DNA of 10,682 nucleotides from Candidatus Eiseniibacteriota bacterium (GCA_023249815.1 JAHFBX010000064.1:1-10682), one strand, 5' to 3'. Counted from the first letter of the stretch, positions 1 to 6,904 are shown. Notes: generated by a model not told the origin, from the letters alone. Translations and numbers: made by a program.

Positions 1-534
1 GCGCGCGAAGTGCTCGTCCAGGTAGCGCTCGAGCACCGCGGGCTCGGCGGGGTAGAAGAGCCCGTCGAGCGCTGCGGGTCGCACCTCGAGCGCATGCCAT
101 TCGCGCTGCGCCTCGGCGAGCGCCGCCTCGAACCGAGGTGAATGCAGCAGCAGCAGCTCGTCCAGCTTGGCCACGAACTCCTGCACCATGTTCCCGAGGC
201 GCAGGTCCTTGCTCTCCTGCATGACGATCGACTTCAAGTCGTTGAGCGACGTGGCGCCGTCCAACAACTGTAGAATCGCGAGCGACTCCAACCCCAGCAC
301 GGGCGTCCCGGGCGTGATGCGCAGCGGATCGTCGATGATGAGCAGGTCGCGATCGCCGTCGCGCACGGCCGAGATCTGCACGGCACGCAGCCGCGGGTAC
401 TCCGGCAGGTCGTCGTACGTCTGCACGGACGTGCCGGGCGGCAGGATGATGCGTGGCTTCTGGGCGGGCTCGCGATCCGCGCCGGGGACGATCAAGCGCG
501 AGGGCGGGGCCGGCGGTTCCTTGGGGTCGAACAC
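1..534 (-). CDS. amrB: AmmeMemoRadiSam system protein B (MEMO1 family), N-terminal part, cut by window edge
   Basis: The reading frame is open from the left edge to GTG 534, giving 178 codons with the C-terminus missing. Residues about 63-125 look like the PqqD-like winged-helix region found ahead of the Memo domain in many bacterial members (a DDPLRI turn, then LESLAILQLLDG and a helix beginning LNDLKSIV). The Memo domain itself begins at about residue 156 with LDGLFYPAEPAVLERYLDEH, matching the family's AGxFYPAdPxxL start. The metal-site histidines would lie beyond the edge. In this family the protein occurs with an AMMECR1 protein and a radical SAM protein; its reaction is unknown. GTG 534 is preferred because a promoter-like element lies at 587-616 and GGGG sits 9 bases upstream. 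An in-frame ATG at 606 would lie inside that promoter. The N-terminal 45 residues are proline-rich and unassigned. The family call is fairly sure and the start is not. Confidence 0.75.
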   Translation of the reverse strand, partial: MFDPKEPPAPPSRLIVPGADREPAQKPRIILPPGTSVQTYDDLPEYPRLRAVQISAVRDGDRDLLIIDDPLRITPGTPVLGLESLAILQLLDGATSLNDLKSIVMQESKDLRLGNMVQEFVAKLDELLLLHSPRFEAALAEAQREWHALEVRPAALDGLFYPAEPAVLERYLDEHFAR

Positions 535-586
535 GGTGCGGATCCCCGGGGGCGTGAGGCGGAGGGCAGGTGACGCGAACCCGCAA

Positions 587-616
587 AGAATAGCGGGCGG
601 GCCCATGCCTGCTCAA
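587..616 (-). promoter_or_regulatory. Possible sigma70-like promoter for amrB
   Basis: Read on the minus strand, TTGAGC (616-611) and TATTCT (592-587) are separated by 18 bases, and each matches 4 of 6 bases of the TTGACA/TATAAT consensus. The -10 is preceded by GC, giving GCTATTCT, the same GCTANNNT form seen upstream of three other genes here. It would give a leader of about 45 bases before GTG 534. The -10 also lies in the loop of a 5-bp CCCGC/GCGGG inverted repeat (580-597). This is an inference from sequence only. Confidence 0.4.
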
Positions 617-636
617 ACCGCCCTCCCACTCCTTTT

Positions 637-646
637 CACGCGCGTG
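637..646. repeat. 10-bp perfect palindrome CACGCGCGTG between divergent genes
   Basis: A self-complementary decamer lies in the 156-bp region between the divergent amrB and YbjN-like genes, upstream of both. It could be an operator, but a palindrome of GC-rich dinucleotides is not rare at this base composition. No second copy was noticed in the window. Confidence 0.2.
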
Positions 647-690
647 GTCCTTCGCGTGCCGGGGGACGGCCGCGTGCATTCCGGACGCGC

Positions 691-1245
691 ATGATTCAAA
701 ATGCGTCCGCGATGACCACCACGGCGATGGCGAAGCTCCTCGAGTCGTACCTCACCGACCTCGAGGGCGAGAAGGGATTCTGGCGCGGGAACCGCGACGA
801 CGTGCCCGTGTTCGTGTTCAGCGACGACGAGCACGACCGCATGCGCCTCATGGCCCCGATCGGCGTGGTCGAGGAGCTCGATCCCGACCTGCTCCACGTC
901 CTGCTCCAGGCCAACTATGACCGCGCGCTGGACGCCCGTTACGCCATGCGGAACAAGGAGCTGTGGGCCGTGGTCGTGCACCCGCTCGCGACCCTCGCCA
1001 CGGACGACCTGCCGAGCATGTTTGACCAGGTTGTGCTGCTCGTGAAGAACACCGGCACCACGTTCGCGTCCACCGAGCTGGTGTTCCGGTCGTTCCCCGA
1101 CGACGTCGTGCTCGAGCCCGAGATCGACGGCGAGGAGGACGACGAGGATGGCGGTACGGCCTCCGCGCGCGACGATCGTGACGACGACGACGATGACGAC
1201 GAGTCGGACGAGGAAGAACGAGGCAGCGACTACCGAGGCCGATGA
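691..1245 (+). CDS. YbjN/CesT-like chaperone-fold protein with acidic C-terminal tail
   Basis: This is a 184-residue protein. Residues about 15-135 have the length and pattern of the YbjN / type III secretion chaperone-like fold: an N-terminal amphipathic helix (AKLLESYLTDL), strands VPVFVFS and MRLMAPIGVV, a helix DPDLLHVLLQANYDRAL, then RYAMRNKELWAVVVHPL and a long final helix. Such proteins are thought to bind peptides or proteins; no enzyme motif is present. Residues about 145-180 form a disordered, strongly acidic tail with seven consecutive Asp (164-170). ATG 691 has GGAC 5 bases upstream; ATG 712 and 727 have nothing better. It heads a three-gene operon, and its TGA overlaps the next ATG (ATGA, 1242-1245). 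The substrate is unknown and the fold assignment rests on pattern only. Confidence 0.65.
   Translation: MIQNASAMTTTAMAKLLESYLTDLEGEKGFWRGNRDDVPVFVFSDDEHDRMRLMAPIGVVEELDPDLLHVLLQANYDRALDARYAMRNKELWAVVVHPLATLATDDLPSMFDQVVLLVKNTGTTFASTELVFRSFPDDVVLEPEIDGEEDDEDGGTASARDDRDDDDDDDESDEEERGSDYRGR
1180..1200 (+). repeat. Short GAC/GAT trinucleotide run encoding poly-Asp
   Basis: Seven consecutive Asp codons (GAC four times, GAT, GAC twice) lie inside the YbjN-like gene. A run of this kind can change length by slippage in whole codons, altering the acidic tail without shifting frame. Confidence 0.7.
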
Positions 1246-2108
1246 ACCCCGCCCAGGCTTCCCTCCCAGCGGTTTCGATCGATGTTCGCGTAGACCGCGA
1301 GACCGTCCTGCCGGGCCGCGTGTGGTGCGCCGAACGACCGCGTGCGCTGGTCGCCATCGTGCACGGGCTGGGAGAGCACAGCGGGCGCTATGCCGCGCTG
1401 GCCGCCGAACTCGTGAACTCGCGCTTCACCTGCGTGGCGCTCGACCTGCCGGGCCATGGCGAAACCGCCGGCCCGCGCGGCGACATCCCGTCGTGGGAGA
1501 AGCTCCGCGACCAGATCGTACCGGCCATGTTCACCGCGACGCGCGGCCTCCCGGACCAACCGTCTGAGCCGCCCATCGTGCTGCTCGGGCACAGCATGGG
1601 CGGCGTGATCGCGCTCGACCACGCGCTCGCGCACCCGAAGGGCCTCCAAGCGCTCGTGCTCTCCGCGCCGGCGCTCCGCACGGCGATGCCGCCGTGGTGG
1701 AAGCTGGCGCTCGCGAACGTGGCGCGCGTCGCGACGCCGACGGGAGGGTTCCCGAATGGCCTCGACCCGGACGGGCTGTCGCGCGATCCCGAAGTGGTGC
1801 GCGCCTACCGCGAGGATCCGCTCGTGCACGACCGTATCAGCCCGCGCACCTACTTCGCGTTCATGGAAGCGGCACAGCGCTGCCGTCGTGACATCCGCCA
1901 ACTCCAGGTGCCCACGCTCATGTTCACCGGCATGGCCGATCGCCTCGTGGACCCGAAGGGCGCGCTCGAGGCCGCGGCCGCCGCCCCGCACGACATGATG
2001 CGCTTCGTCACCTGGAGCGACGCGTACCACGAGTCCATGAACGACCTCGGACGCGAAACCGTCATCAAGGACCTCGCCGCGTGGCTGGAAGCCGCGCTGG
2101 TCGTGTGA
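1242..2108 (+). CDS. Alpha/beta hydrolase, monoacylglycerol lipase / lysophospholipase-like
   Basis: A 288-residue serine hydrolase of the Hydrolase_4 (PldB/monoglyceride lipase) type. The oxyanion-hole segment HGLGEHSGRY is at 41-50, the DLPGHGET turn at 68-75, and the nucleophile elbow GHSMGG puts the catalytic Ser at 118. By alignment with human monoacylglycerol lipase, the acid is Asp233 in GMADRLVD and the base His263 in AYHESMND. A short cap region lies between about 145 and 205 (PPWWKLALANVARV). There is no signal peptide, so it is probably cytoplasmic. The likely reaction is hydrolysis of a fatty acyl ester from a monoglyceride or lysophospholipid; the exact substrate cannot be read from sequence. 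ATG 1242 overlaps the stop of the YbjN-like gene and has GAGG 3 bases upstream, indicating coupled translation. Convergent glpK and glpD lie just downstream. Confidence 0.9.
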   Translation: MNPAQASLPAVSIDVRVDRETVLPGRVWCAERPRALVAIVHGLGEHSGRYAALAAELVNSRFTCVALDLPGHGETAGPRGDIPSWEKLRDQIVPAMFTATRGLPDQPSEPPIVLLGHSMGGVIALDHALAHPKGLQALVLSAPALRTAMPPWWKLALANVARVATPTGGFPNGLDPDGLSRDPEVVRAYREDPLVHDRISPRTYFAFMEAAQRCRRDIRQLQVPTLMFTGMADRLVDPKGALEAAAAAPHDMMRFVTWSDAYHESMNDLGRETVIKDLAAWLEAALVV

Positions 2109-2116
2109 GCCCGTCC

Positions 2117-2794
2117 ATGAGCGTGACGACGGTCGGCCGCGTGGTCTCGGTGCGTACGGGCGCCGTGCGCCAGCACGACCGCCCGGACTGGGACAAGGCC
2201 GCGCGGCGCACCTGGACCACTGCGTTCTGGAAGGACGCGATCGCCGGCCCGGTGCGGATCGGCAGGCTGGGGCTCGACGGCGACAAGCAGGCGGACACCC
2301 GCGTCCACGGCGGCCCCGAGCAGGCGGTGCTCATGTACGCCGAGTCGAACTACGCATTCTGGCGCTCGCTCGCCGGCCTCGAGGGCATGGGGCCCGGCGG
2401 GTTCGGCGAGAACCTCACCGTGAGCGGCATCGCGGAGACGGACGTCTGCGTCGGCGATGAGCTGGAGGTGGGCAGCGCGCGACTCCAGATTTCTTCCCCA
2501 CGCGGACCGTGCGCCGCGATCTCACGCCGCTGGAACGCCGAATGGCTGCTGCCTCGCGTCCGCAGCGAGCGCCGCACAGGCTGGTACCTGCGCGTGCTGG
2601 GCGAGGGCGAGGTGAAGCTCGGCGACGAGCTACACTTGGTCGCGCGCGCGCATCCCGGCTGGACGGTCGACCGGCTCCTCGCGCTGCGCTTCATCACGCC
2701 GCGCCCGGCCGACGCGCTCGCCGAAGCCGCGGCGCTGGAAGCGCTCGCCCCCGAGTGGCGAGAGCGCTACGCGAGGTTGCCCCTCAAGGACTGA
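2117..2794 (+). CDS. MOSC domain protein, YiiM type with 3-alpha domain
   Basis: A 225-residue protein matching the YiiM branch of MOSC proteins. The MOSC core carries GLDGDKQADTRVHGG (52-66), AVLMYAESNYAFW (70-82), GGFGENLTV (94-102), a DVCVGD loop (109-114) and the conserved PRGPC with Cys132. The last 55 residues (HPGWTVDRLLALRFI onward) form the helical 3-alpha domain. YiiM relatives use the molybdenum cofactor and reduce N-hydroxylated compounds, sometimes giving resistance to base analogues such as 6-hydroxylaminopurine; that role here is inferred from the family. ATG 2117 fits the family N-terminus and lies 8 bp after the lipase stop. An in-frame ATG at 2081 would overlap the lipase by 28 bases and is less likely. 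It is the last gene of the operon; its stop lies in the palindrome shared with glpK. Confidence 0.9.
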   Translation: MSVTTVGRVVSVRTGAVRQHDRPDWDKAARRTWTTAFWKDAIAGPVRIGRLGLDGDKQADTRVHGGPEQAVLMYAESNYAFWRSLAGLEGMGPGGFGENLTVSGIAETDVCVGDELEVGSARLQISSPRGPCAAISRRWNAEWLLPRVRSERRTGWYLRVLGEGEVKLGDELHLVARAHPGWTVDRLLALRFITPRPADALAEAAALEALAPEWRERYARLPLKD

Positions 2795-2802
2795 CCGGTC
2801 AG
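2791..2802. repeat. 12-bp perfect palindrome holding both stop codons of convergent genes
   Basis: CTGACCGGTCAG is fully self-complementary. Its TGA at 2792-2794 stops the MOSC gene, and the mirror TGA on the minus strand (2801-2799) stops glpK. It has no loop and no T-tract, so it is a poor intrinsic terminator as it stands. See the finding for this junction. Confidence 0.9.
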
Positions 2803-4286
2803 CCCAGCAACCTGTCCACCGCCCCCCGCCAGCGTGCCCATTCCGCCGCGCGCCAGCGCGCGTCGCGCCGCGGGCGGAACTCGTGTTCGAGCGACCGCGC
2901 GGCGCCCAGTTCGCGCGGCGAGCGCCACACCCCGGCGCCGAGGCCGGCGAGGAGCCCCGCACCCAGCGCCGTGGTCTCGATGACGCGCGGGCGCCGCACG
3001 GGGACGCCGAGCAGGTCGCTTTGGTACTGCATGAGCCAGTCGTTCGCGACCGCGCCGCCGTCCACCTGCAGCGCCTTGACTCGAGCACCCGCGTCTCGCG
3101 CCATCGCCTCGACCAGGTCGCGGCTCTGGAACGCCAGCGACTCGAGCGTGGCGCGCACGACGTGCGCGCGCGTCGTGCCGCGCGTCAATCCGAGGAGTGC
3201 GCCGCGCACGTCGGCACGCCAGTAGGGAGCCCCGAGCCCGACGAACGCCGGTACCAGCACGACGCCACCCGAGTCCGGGACCGATCGCGCCATGGACTCG
3301 CTGTCGGCCGCGTGCGCGAGGATGCCGAGTCCGTCGCGCAGCCATTGCACAGCCGCGCCCGCCACGAACACGCTGCCCTCGAGCGCGTATGCCGCGCCGC
3401 CGTCCGCCGAGCAGGCCACGGTGGTGAGCAATCCCGCGCGTGAGGTGACCGGCGTGTCGCCTGTATGGAGCAACAGGAAGCAGCCGGTGCCGTACGTGTT
3501 CTTGCTCTGGCCGGCGCGCACGCAGCCCTGGCCGAACAGCGCCGCCTGCTGGTCGCCCGCCACACCCGCCACGGCGATGCCGTTCGGGAGCCCCGGCACG
3601 CCGCGCGTGCGGCCGAAGTCGCCGGCCGAGCGCCGCACCTCGGGGAGCACCGATGCCGGCACGCCGAACGTGCGCAGCAACTCGGGCTCCCAGCGCAGAG
3701 AGCGAAGGCCGAACAGCATCGTGCGTGACGCGTTCGTGCGGTCCGTGGCGTGCACCGCACCGCCGGTCAACTTCCACACGAGCCAGCTATCCACGGTACC
3801 GAACGCGAGCCGGCGCGCCGCGAGCAGGCGTCGCGATCGCGCGCGGTGTTCGAGTAGCCACTCCAGTTTCGTGGCGGAGAAGTAGGGATCGCAGACGAGG
3901 CCGGTGGCACGACGGATCGCCGCCTCACGCCCACGACGGCGCAGCTCGCTGCAACGTTCCGCCGTGCGCCGATCCTGCCAGACGATGGCGTGCCCGAGCG
4001 GCTCGCCGGTGCGCCGGTCCCAGAGCAGCGTGGTCTCGCGCTGGTTCGTGACACCGATCGCCGCCACGGTGGATGCGCGCGCCCGCGCCGATGCGAGCGC
4101 GCGTTTCAACGCCACGAGCACGCTCCGCCAGATCTCGTCAGGGTCGTGCTCGACCCAGCCCGGGCGTGGGAAGTGTTGCGGTAGCTCGGCGTAGCCCCGG
4201 CCCCGAACGCGTCCGCGCCGGTCCAGCAGCAGTGCGGTGGAGCCCGTGGTGCCCTGGTCCAGTGCCAGGACGAGCGGCTCGGGCAT
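2799..4286 (-). CDS. glpK: Glycerol kinase
   Basis: A 495-residue FGGY-family kinase (E. coli GlpK has 502). It phosphorylates glycerol with ATP to sn-glycerol 3-phosphate, trapping it in the cytoplasm. The ATP-site motif DQGTTGST is at 10-17. The glycerol-contacting residues known from E. coli fall at identical numbers: Arg83 and Glu84 in NQRETT, Trp103 in IVWQDRR, Tyr135, and Asp245 in GDQQAALFGQG. The C-terminal ATP-binding region includes LQVDGGAVANDWLMQYQSD and the ALGAG turn. E. coli Arg236, which binds the inhibitor fructose 1,6-bisphosphate, is replaced by Gly here, so that feedback may be absent. ATG 4286 is well supported by GGAGGAGG 7 bases upstream. It lies 34 bp downstream of glpD and is surely co-transcribed. 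No glpF is nearby. Confidence 0.97.
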   Translation of the reverse strand: MPEPLVLALDQGTTGSTALLLDRRGRVRGRGYAELPQHFPRPGWVEHDPDEIWRSVLVALKRALASARARASTVAAIGVTNQRETTLLWDRRTGEPLGHAIVWQDRRTAERCSELRRRGREAAIRRATGLVCDPYFSATKLEWLLEHRARSRRLLAARRLAFGTVDSWLVWKLTGGAVHATDRTNASRTMLFGLRSLRWEPELLRTFGVPASVLPEVRRSAGDFGRTRGVPGLPNGIAVAGVAGDQQAALFGQGCVRAGQSKNTYGTGCFLLLHTGDTPVTSRAGLLTTVACSADGGAAYALEGSVFVAGAAVQWLRDGLGILAHAADSESMARSVPDSGGVVLVPAFVGLGAPYWRADVRGALLGLTRGTTRAHVVRATLESLAFQSRDLVEAMARDAGARVKALQVDGGAVANDWLMQYQSDLLGVPVRRPRVIETTALGAGLLAGLGAGVWRSPRELGAARSLEHEFRPRRDARWRAAEWARWRGAVDRLLG

Positions 4287-4293
4287 GTCGAAT

Positions 4294-4301
4294 CCTCCTC
4301 C
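4294..4301 (-). promoter_or_regulatory. Strong Shine-Dalgarno of glpK
   Basis: GGAGGAGG on the minus strand, 7 bases before ATG 4286. It is the best ribosome site in the window and fixes the glpK start inside the 34-bp glpD-glpK gap. Confidence 0.85.
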
Positions 4302-4320
4302 GGAACCCGGTTCTCAGGAG

Positions 4321-5781
4321 TCAGCGTGTGGCGAGCGTGCGGTCGAGCATGAGCAGCTCGTCCCGCACCGAGGCCTCGAAGCGATCGATCTCGTCCTTCT
4401 CCCTCGACGCGTCCCAGCCCAAGCGCCGCGCCAGCACGGGCGCCATGCGCCGGGCGGCCATCAGCCCACGGTCGTCGGCGAGCCAGCGAGAGCTGCGGCG
4501 GCGTACGAGGTCCTCGAGCGTGCGCGCCCACTCGTTTTCGATGGCGTGTTCAGCGAAGGCCTCATGGTCAGGGCCGTCGGGCGGCGGCATCGGCAGCGGC
4601 TCGCCGGCATCGTCACGCGGCACGACCTGGAGTTTGAGGAGCGCGGCCGCGCGTGCCACGAGATCGTTGGCCATGACGCGGAACGTCGTGTACTTGCCGC
4701 CGACGATGGTGAGCAGCGGGCCGTCCTCGACGATGCGGTGCTCGCGTGAGGCCTCGCCGACCTTCTCGACCGCCGAGAGCAGCGGCCGGATGCCTCCGTA
4801 GACGGCGATGGGGTGCATTCGGGCTGCCGCGGGAAGCACGCGAGCCACCTCGGTCGCGAGGTACCGGATCTCATCGGCGGAGGGGCGGCGTTGCGCCTCG
4901 AGCGGCGGCGACGCGGTCTCCACCTCGGTCGTGCCCACGAGCGACCGGCCTGCGAACGGCACCACGAAGCAGACTCGGCCGTCGCCGGCGAGTGTCACCA
5001 GGCCATGCCGCTGGGTGAGCGCGGGGTAGACGAGATGCGTTCCGCGCGACGGCCGCAACAGCCGCGGCGGATCGCTGGCGCCGGGCTGAAGCATGCCGAG
5101 CACGGTGGCGCGCGTGCGGTCGGCCCACGCGCCGGTGGCATTCACCACGAGGCGCGCGCGGCGCGTGATGGTGTCGCCGCCGTCGCGTGTGCGCGCCTCG
5201 ACCACCTGCCGGCCCGTGGAGGGATCGGGCCTCGCCGCCACCAGTTCGGTGCGCGTCAGGATCTCGGCGCCGTGCGCCGCAGCGTCGCGGGCCACCGCGA
5301 TCGCGAGCCGCGCGTCGTCCATGACCATGTCGGTGTAGAGGCCGGCGCCTTTCAATCCCTTGGTCTCCACGCCGGGCTCGAGCGTGCGCGCCTGGCGCGC
5401 GTCGGCCATGACGTGCGGGCTCATCGCGGTGCGCCCGGCGAGCATGTCGTAGAGCGTGAGCCCGGCGCGCAGCCGCCACGGCCCGACGCGATCGCCCTGG
5501 CGGAGCGGCACCATGAAGCGCACCGGTCGCGACAGTGTGGGCGCCAACCGCGAGACCGAGAGCCGCTCGGAGAGCGCTTCACGAACGAGCGAGAAGCGGC
5601 CCTGCTCCAGGTAGCGAAGTCCGCCGTGCAGCATGTGACTGGTCGCGCTCGAAGCACCCGTCACGAGGTCGTCGCGTTCGAGGACCGTGACCGGCCATCC
5701 CGCACGCGCGGCGACTCGCGCGATGCCCAGGCCGGTGATGCCTCCGCCCAGGACGACAAGATCGCGCTCGGTATCGTTCAC
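4321..5781 (-). CDS. glpD: Aerobic glycerol-3-phosphate dehydrogenase (FAD)
   Basis: A 486-residue membrane-associated flavoprotein that oxidises sn-glycerol 3-phosphate to dihydroxyacetone phosphate and passes electrons to quinone. The N-terminus carries the dinucleotide fold GGGITGLGIA (12-21) with Glu35 closing it (VLERDD), then the family signature around SATSHMLHGGLRYLE (45-59). Further on come VVNATGAWAD, YGGIRPLLS (its Arg corresponds to a substrate-binding Arg in E. coli GlpD) and VGGKYTTFRVMA before the C-terminal helical domain. GTG 5781 is chosen because GAGGG lies 6 bases upstream and it places the Rossmann motif at residue 12, as in E. coli GlpD. The longer frame from GTG 5829 adds a low-complexity Arg/Pro segment and has its GGAG touching the start. 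It precedes glpK and follows the DUF547 gene by 112 bp. Confidence 0.95.
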   Translation of the reverse strand: MNDTERDLVVLGGGITGLGIARVAARAGWPVTVLERDDLVTGASSATSHMLHGGLRYLEQGRFSLVREALSERLSVSRLAPTLSRPVRFMVPLRQGDRVGPWRLRAGLTLYDMLAGRTAMSPHVMADARQARTLEPGVETKGLKGAGLYTDMVMDDARLAIAVARDAAAHGAEILTRTELVAARPDPSTGRQVVEARTRDGGDTITRRARLVVNATGAWADRTRATVLGMLQPGASDPPRLLRPSRGTHLVYPALTQRHGLVTLAGDGRVCFVVPFAGRSLVGTTEVETASPPLEAQRRPSADEIRYLATEVARVLPAAARMHPIAVYGGIRPLLSAVEKVGEASREHRIVEDGPLLTIVGGKYTTFRVMANDLVARAAALLKLQVVPRDDAGEPLPMPPPDGPDHEAFAEHAIENEWARTLEDLVRRRSSRWLADDRGLMAARRMAPVLARRLGWDASREKDEIDRFEASVRDELLMLDRTLATR

Positions 5782-5787
5782 GTGCGG

Positions 5788-5792
5788 CCCTC
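5788..5792 (-). promoter_or_regulatory. Ribosome site deciding the glpD start
   Basis: GAGGG on the minus strand, 6 bases before GTG 5781. The upstream alternative GTG 5829 has no properly spaced site, so this one decides the start. Confidence 0.55.
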
Positions 5793-5859
5793 GCGACGGG
5801 CGCGTGCGGGGTTCCGTGTCAACGTGCACCTCCGTGTGCTCGCGGTGGCAGGAGCCCGG

Positions 5860-5868
5860 ACCATAGCA
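5860..5868 (-). promoter_or_regulatory. Possible extended -10 promoter for glpD-glpK
   Basis: Minus-strand TGCTATGGT lies in the 112-bp gap between the DUF547 stop and the glpD start. It has the extended -10 form TGN followed by TATGGT (4 of 6 matches) and no recognisable -35. If used, glpDK has its own promoter with a leader of about 70 bases and need not depend on the DUF547 gene. No GlpR-like operator was recognised. Confidence 0.35.
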
Positions 5869-5893
5869 TCGGCGGGCCGTGCGGCGGGAGCGC

Positions 5894-6904
5894 TCAGGAC
5901 TTCTTGATGGAATCCCGCACGGCGCCCGGCAACTTCGGCGCCGGGTGGTCGAACTGGTTCAGCTTCCAGTCCGGCTCGAAGAACATGGACGGCCGCGTGA
6001 GCTTTTTCGCCTGGATCGTCTTTCTCGCGGCGAGCGGAGCGTGGCGCGTGAGGAACGGCATGAGTCCGGGAAGCTCCGGTCCGCCGTAGTCGGCGCGTTC
6101 CTCGAAGAAGCGGTTCGAGGCCCAGAGCGTGCCGTCCGCGTCCGTTCGCAGCCAGCGAGGCAGCGCCAACGCCAACTTCGCGGCACGGTTCAGCTGCGCC
6201 TCGAGCGAGTCGGCGCGGTACACCCAGGGCAGCACCGGCCCGGAGCACAGCGAGGCCTTGACGAGCGCCAGTTGTAGCCGCGGATCGCCGCCATGTTCGC
6301 GAGGAAGAAGGCCGTCCGCGAGCGGTTCGGCGGTGGTGTCGCCGTACACGAATCGGCGCTCGAACCCGGTGAGCGAATACTCGCGCCCCTCGACGCGCGC
6401 CACGGGCGCGGCGAAGAACGAACCCTCGTCGCGATTCACCTCACGCGGCGAGTCGTAGCGCATGAAGCGCCGGCCGGGTACGAGCAGGTTGAGCGTCATG
6501 CGCTCGATGACGAGGAAGTTGTAGGTGTTGATCGCCCACGCCGTACGTTGCGGAGCCGACATCGCAGAGGGCGTCACCGCGAGGAGCTGCGTGTGCACGT
6601 TCGCGAGACCCTCGGCGCGACGAAGTGTCCAGATGTTCTCATCGATGTAGAGCTGCTCGTAGTCGAAGCGCGAGTCCCACGGCTTCCCGGGCGTCTTGAG
6701 CACGCGCACGTGGCGCCGGAGCAGGTCGCGGTAGCCCGTGTAGTCGGGCTCGTCCGCGCGCGCGGTCTCCGCCACACCGCCGACAGCCGCGAGCGCCAGG
6801 AGCCCGGCGAGGATCGCGGCGGAGGACGCGCGAAACGCGCCGCGACGTTGCCGGCAAGTCGAGTGGAGCGAGGTCGGGACGTCGAGTGGAGCGGCAGCGC
6901 TCAT
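5894..6904 (-). CDS. Secreted DUF547 family protein
   Basis: A 336-residue exported protein. Residues about 18-50 form a signal peptide: Arg-rich start (CRQRR), hydrophobic AILAGLLALAAVGGV, and a probable cleavage after ARA at 48-50. The twin Arg followed by GAF is only a weak Tat resemblance. The mature part resembles DUF547: the hallmark WAINTYN at 123-129, a helix ERMTLNLL, and the second conserved block DPRLQLALVKASLCSGP at 207-223, where typical members read DPRIHFAL..CAS.SCP. The block is divergent (KASLCSGP), so the assignment is good but not perfect. DUF547 function is not established. ATG 6904 is the only sensible start, with GGAGA 12 bases upstream. It is upstream of glpD on the same strand; a role in glycerol use is not implied. 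Confidence 0.8.
   Translation of the reverse strand: MSAAAPLDVPTSLHSTCRQRRGAFRASSAAILAGLLALAAVGGVAETARADEPDYTGYRDLLRRHVRVLKTPGKPWDSRFDYEQLYIDENIWTLRRAEGLANVHTQLLAVTPSAMSAPQRTAWAINTYNFLVIERMTLNLLVPGRRFMRYDSPREVNRDEGSFFAAPVARVEGREYSLTGFERRFVYGDTTAEPLADGLLPREHGGDPRLQLALVKASLCSGPVLPWVYRADSLEAQLNRAAKLALALPRWLRTDADGTLWASNRFFEERADYGGPELPGLMPFLTRHAPLAARKTIQAKKLTRPSMFFEPDWKLNQFDHPAPKLPGAVRDSIKKS

Noticed and set aside
580..597. CCCGC/GCGGG hairpin as a transcription terminator
   Set aside because: A 5-bp stem with an 8-base loop and no T-tract is too weak, and it sits between divergent genes where no terminator is needed. The loop is better read as a -10 element.
167..694. Open plus-strand frame of 175 codons at the left end
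   Set aside because: It is Ser/Arg-rich and lies opposite a minus-strand frame that reads as the N-terminal region and Memo start of AmmeMemoRadiSam protein B.
1230..2030. Open minus-strand frame of 266 codons opposite the lipase
   Set aside because: His/Arg-rich antisense composition and no motif; the plus-strand frame has a complete Ser-Asp-His triad.
2767..3777. Open minus-strand frame of 336 codons inside glpK in another frame
   Set aside because: Arg/Ala/Gly-rich shadow frame with no recognisable domain; the glpK frame holds every expected active-site residue.
5816..5821. Perfect TTGACA on the minus strand as a glpD -35 box
   Set aside because: No -10-like hexamer follows at 16-18 bases, and it lies only about 35 bases before the preferred start codon.
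4813..5907. Open plus-strand frame of 364 codons opposite glpD
   Set aside because: Low-complexity Arg/His/Ala-rich composition, no ribosome site, and it lies fully antisense to an unmistakable glpD.
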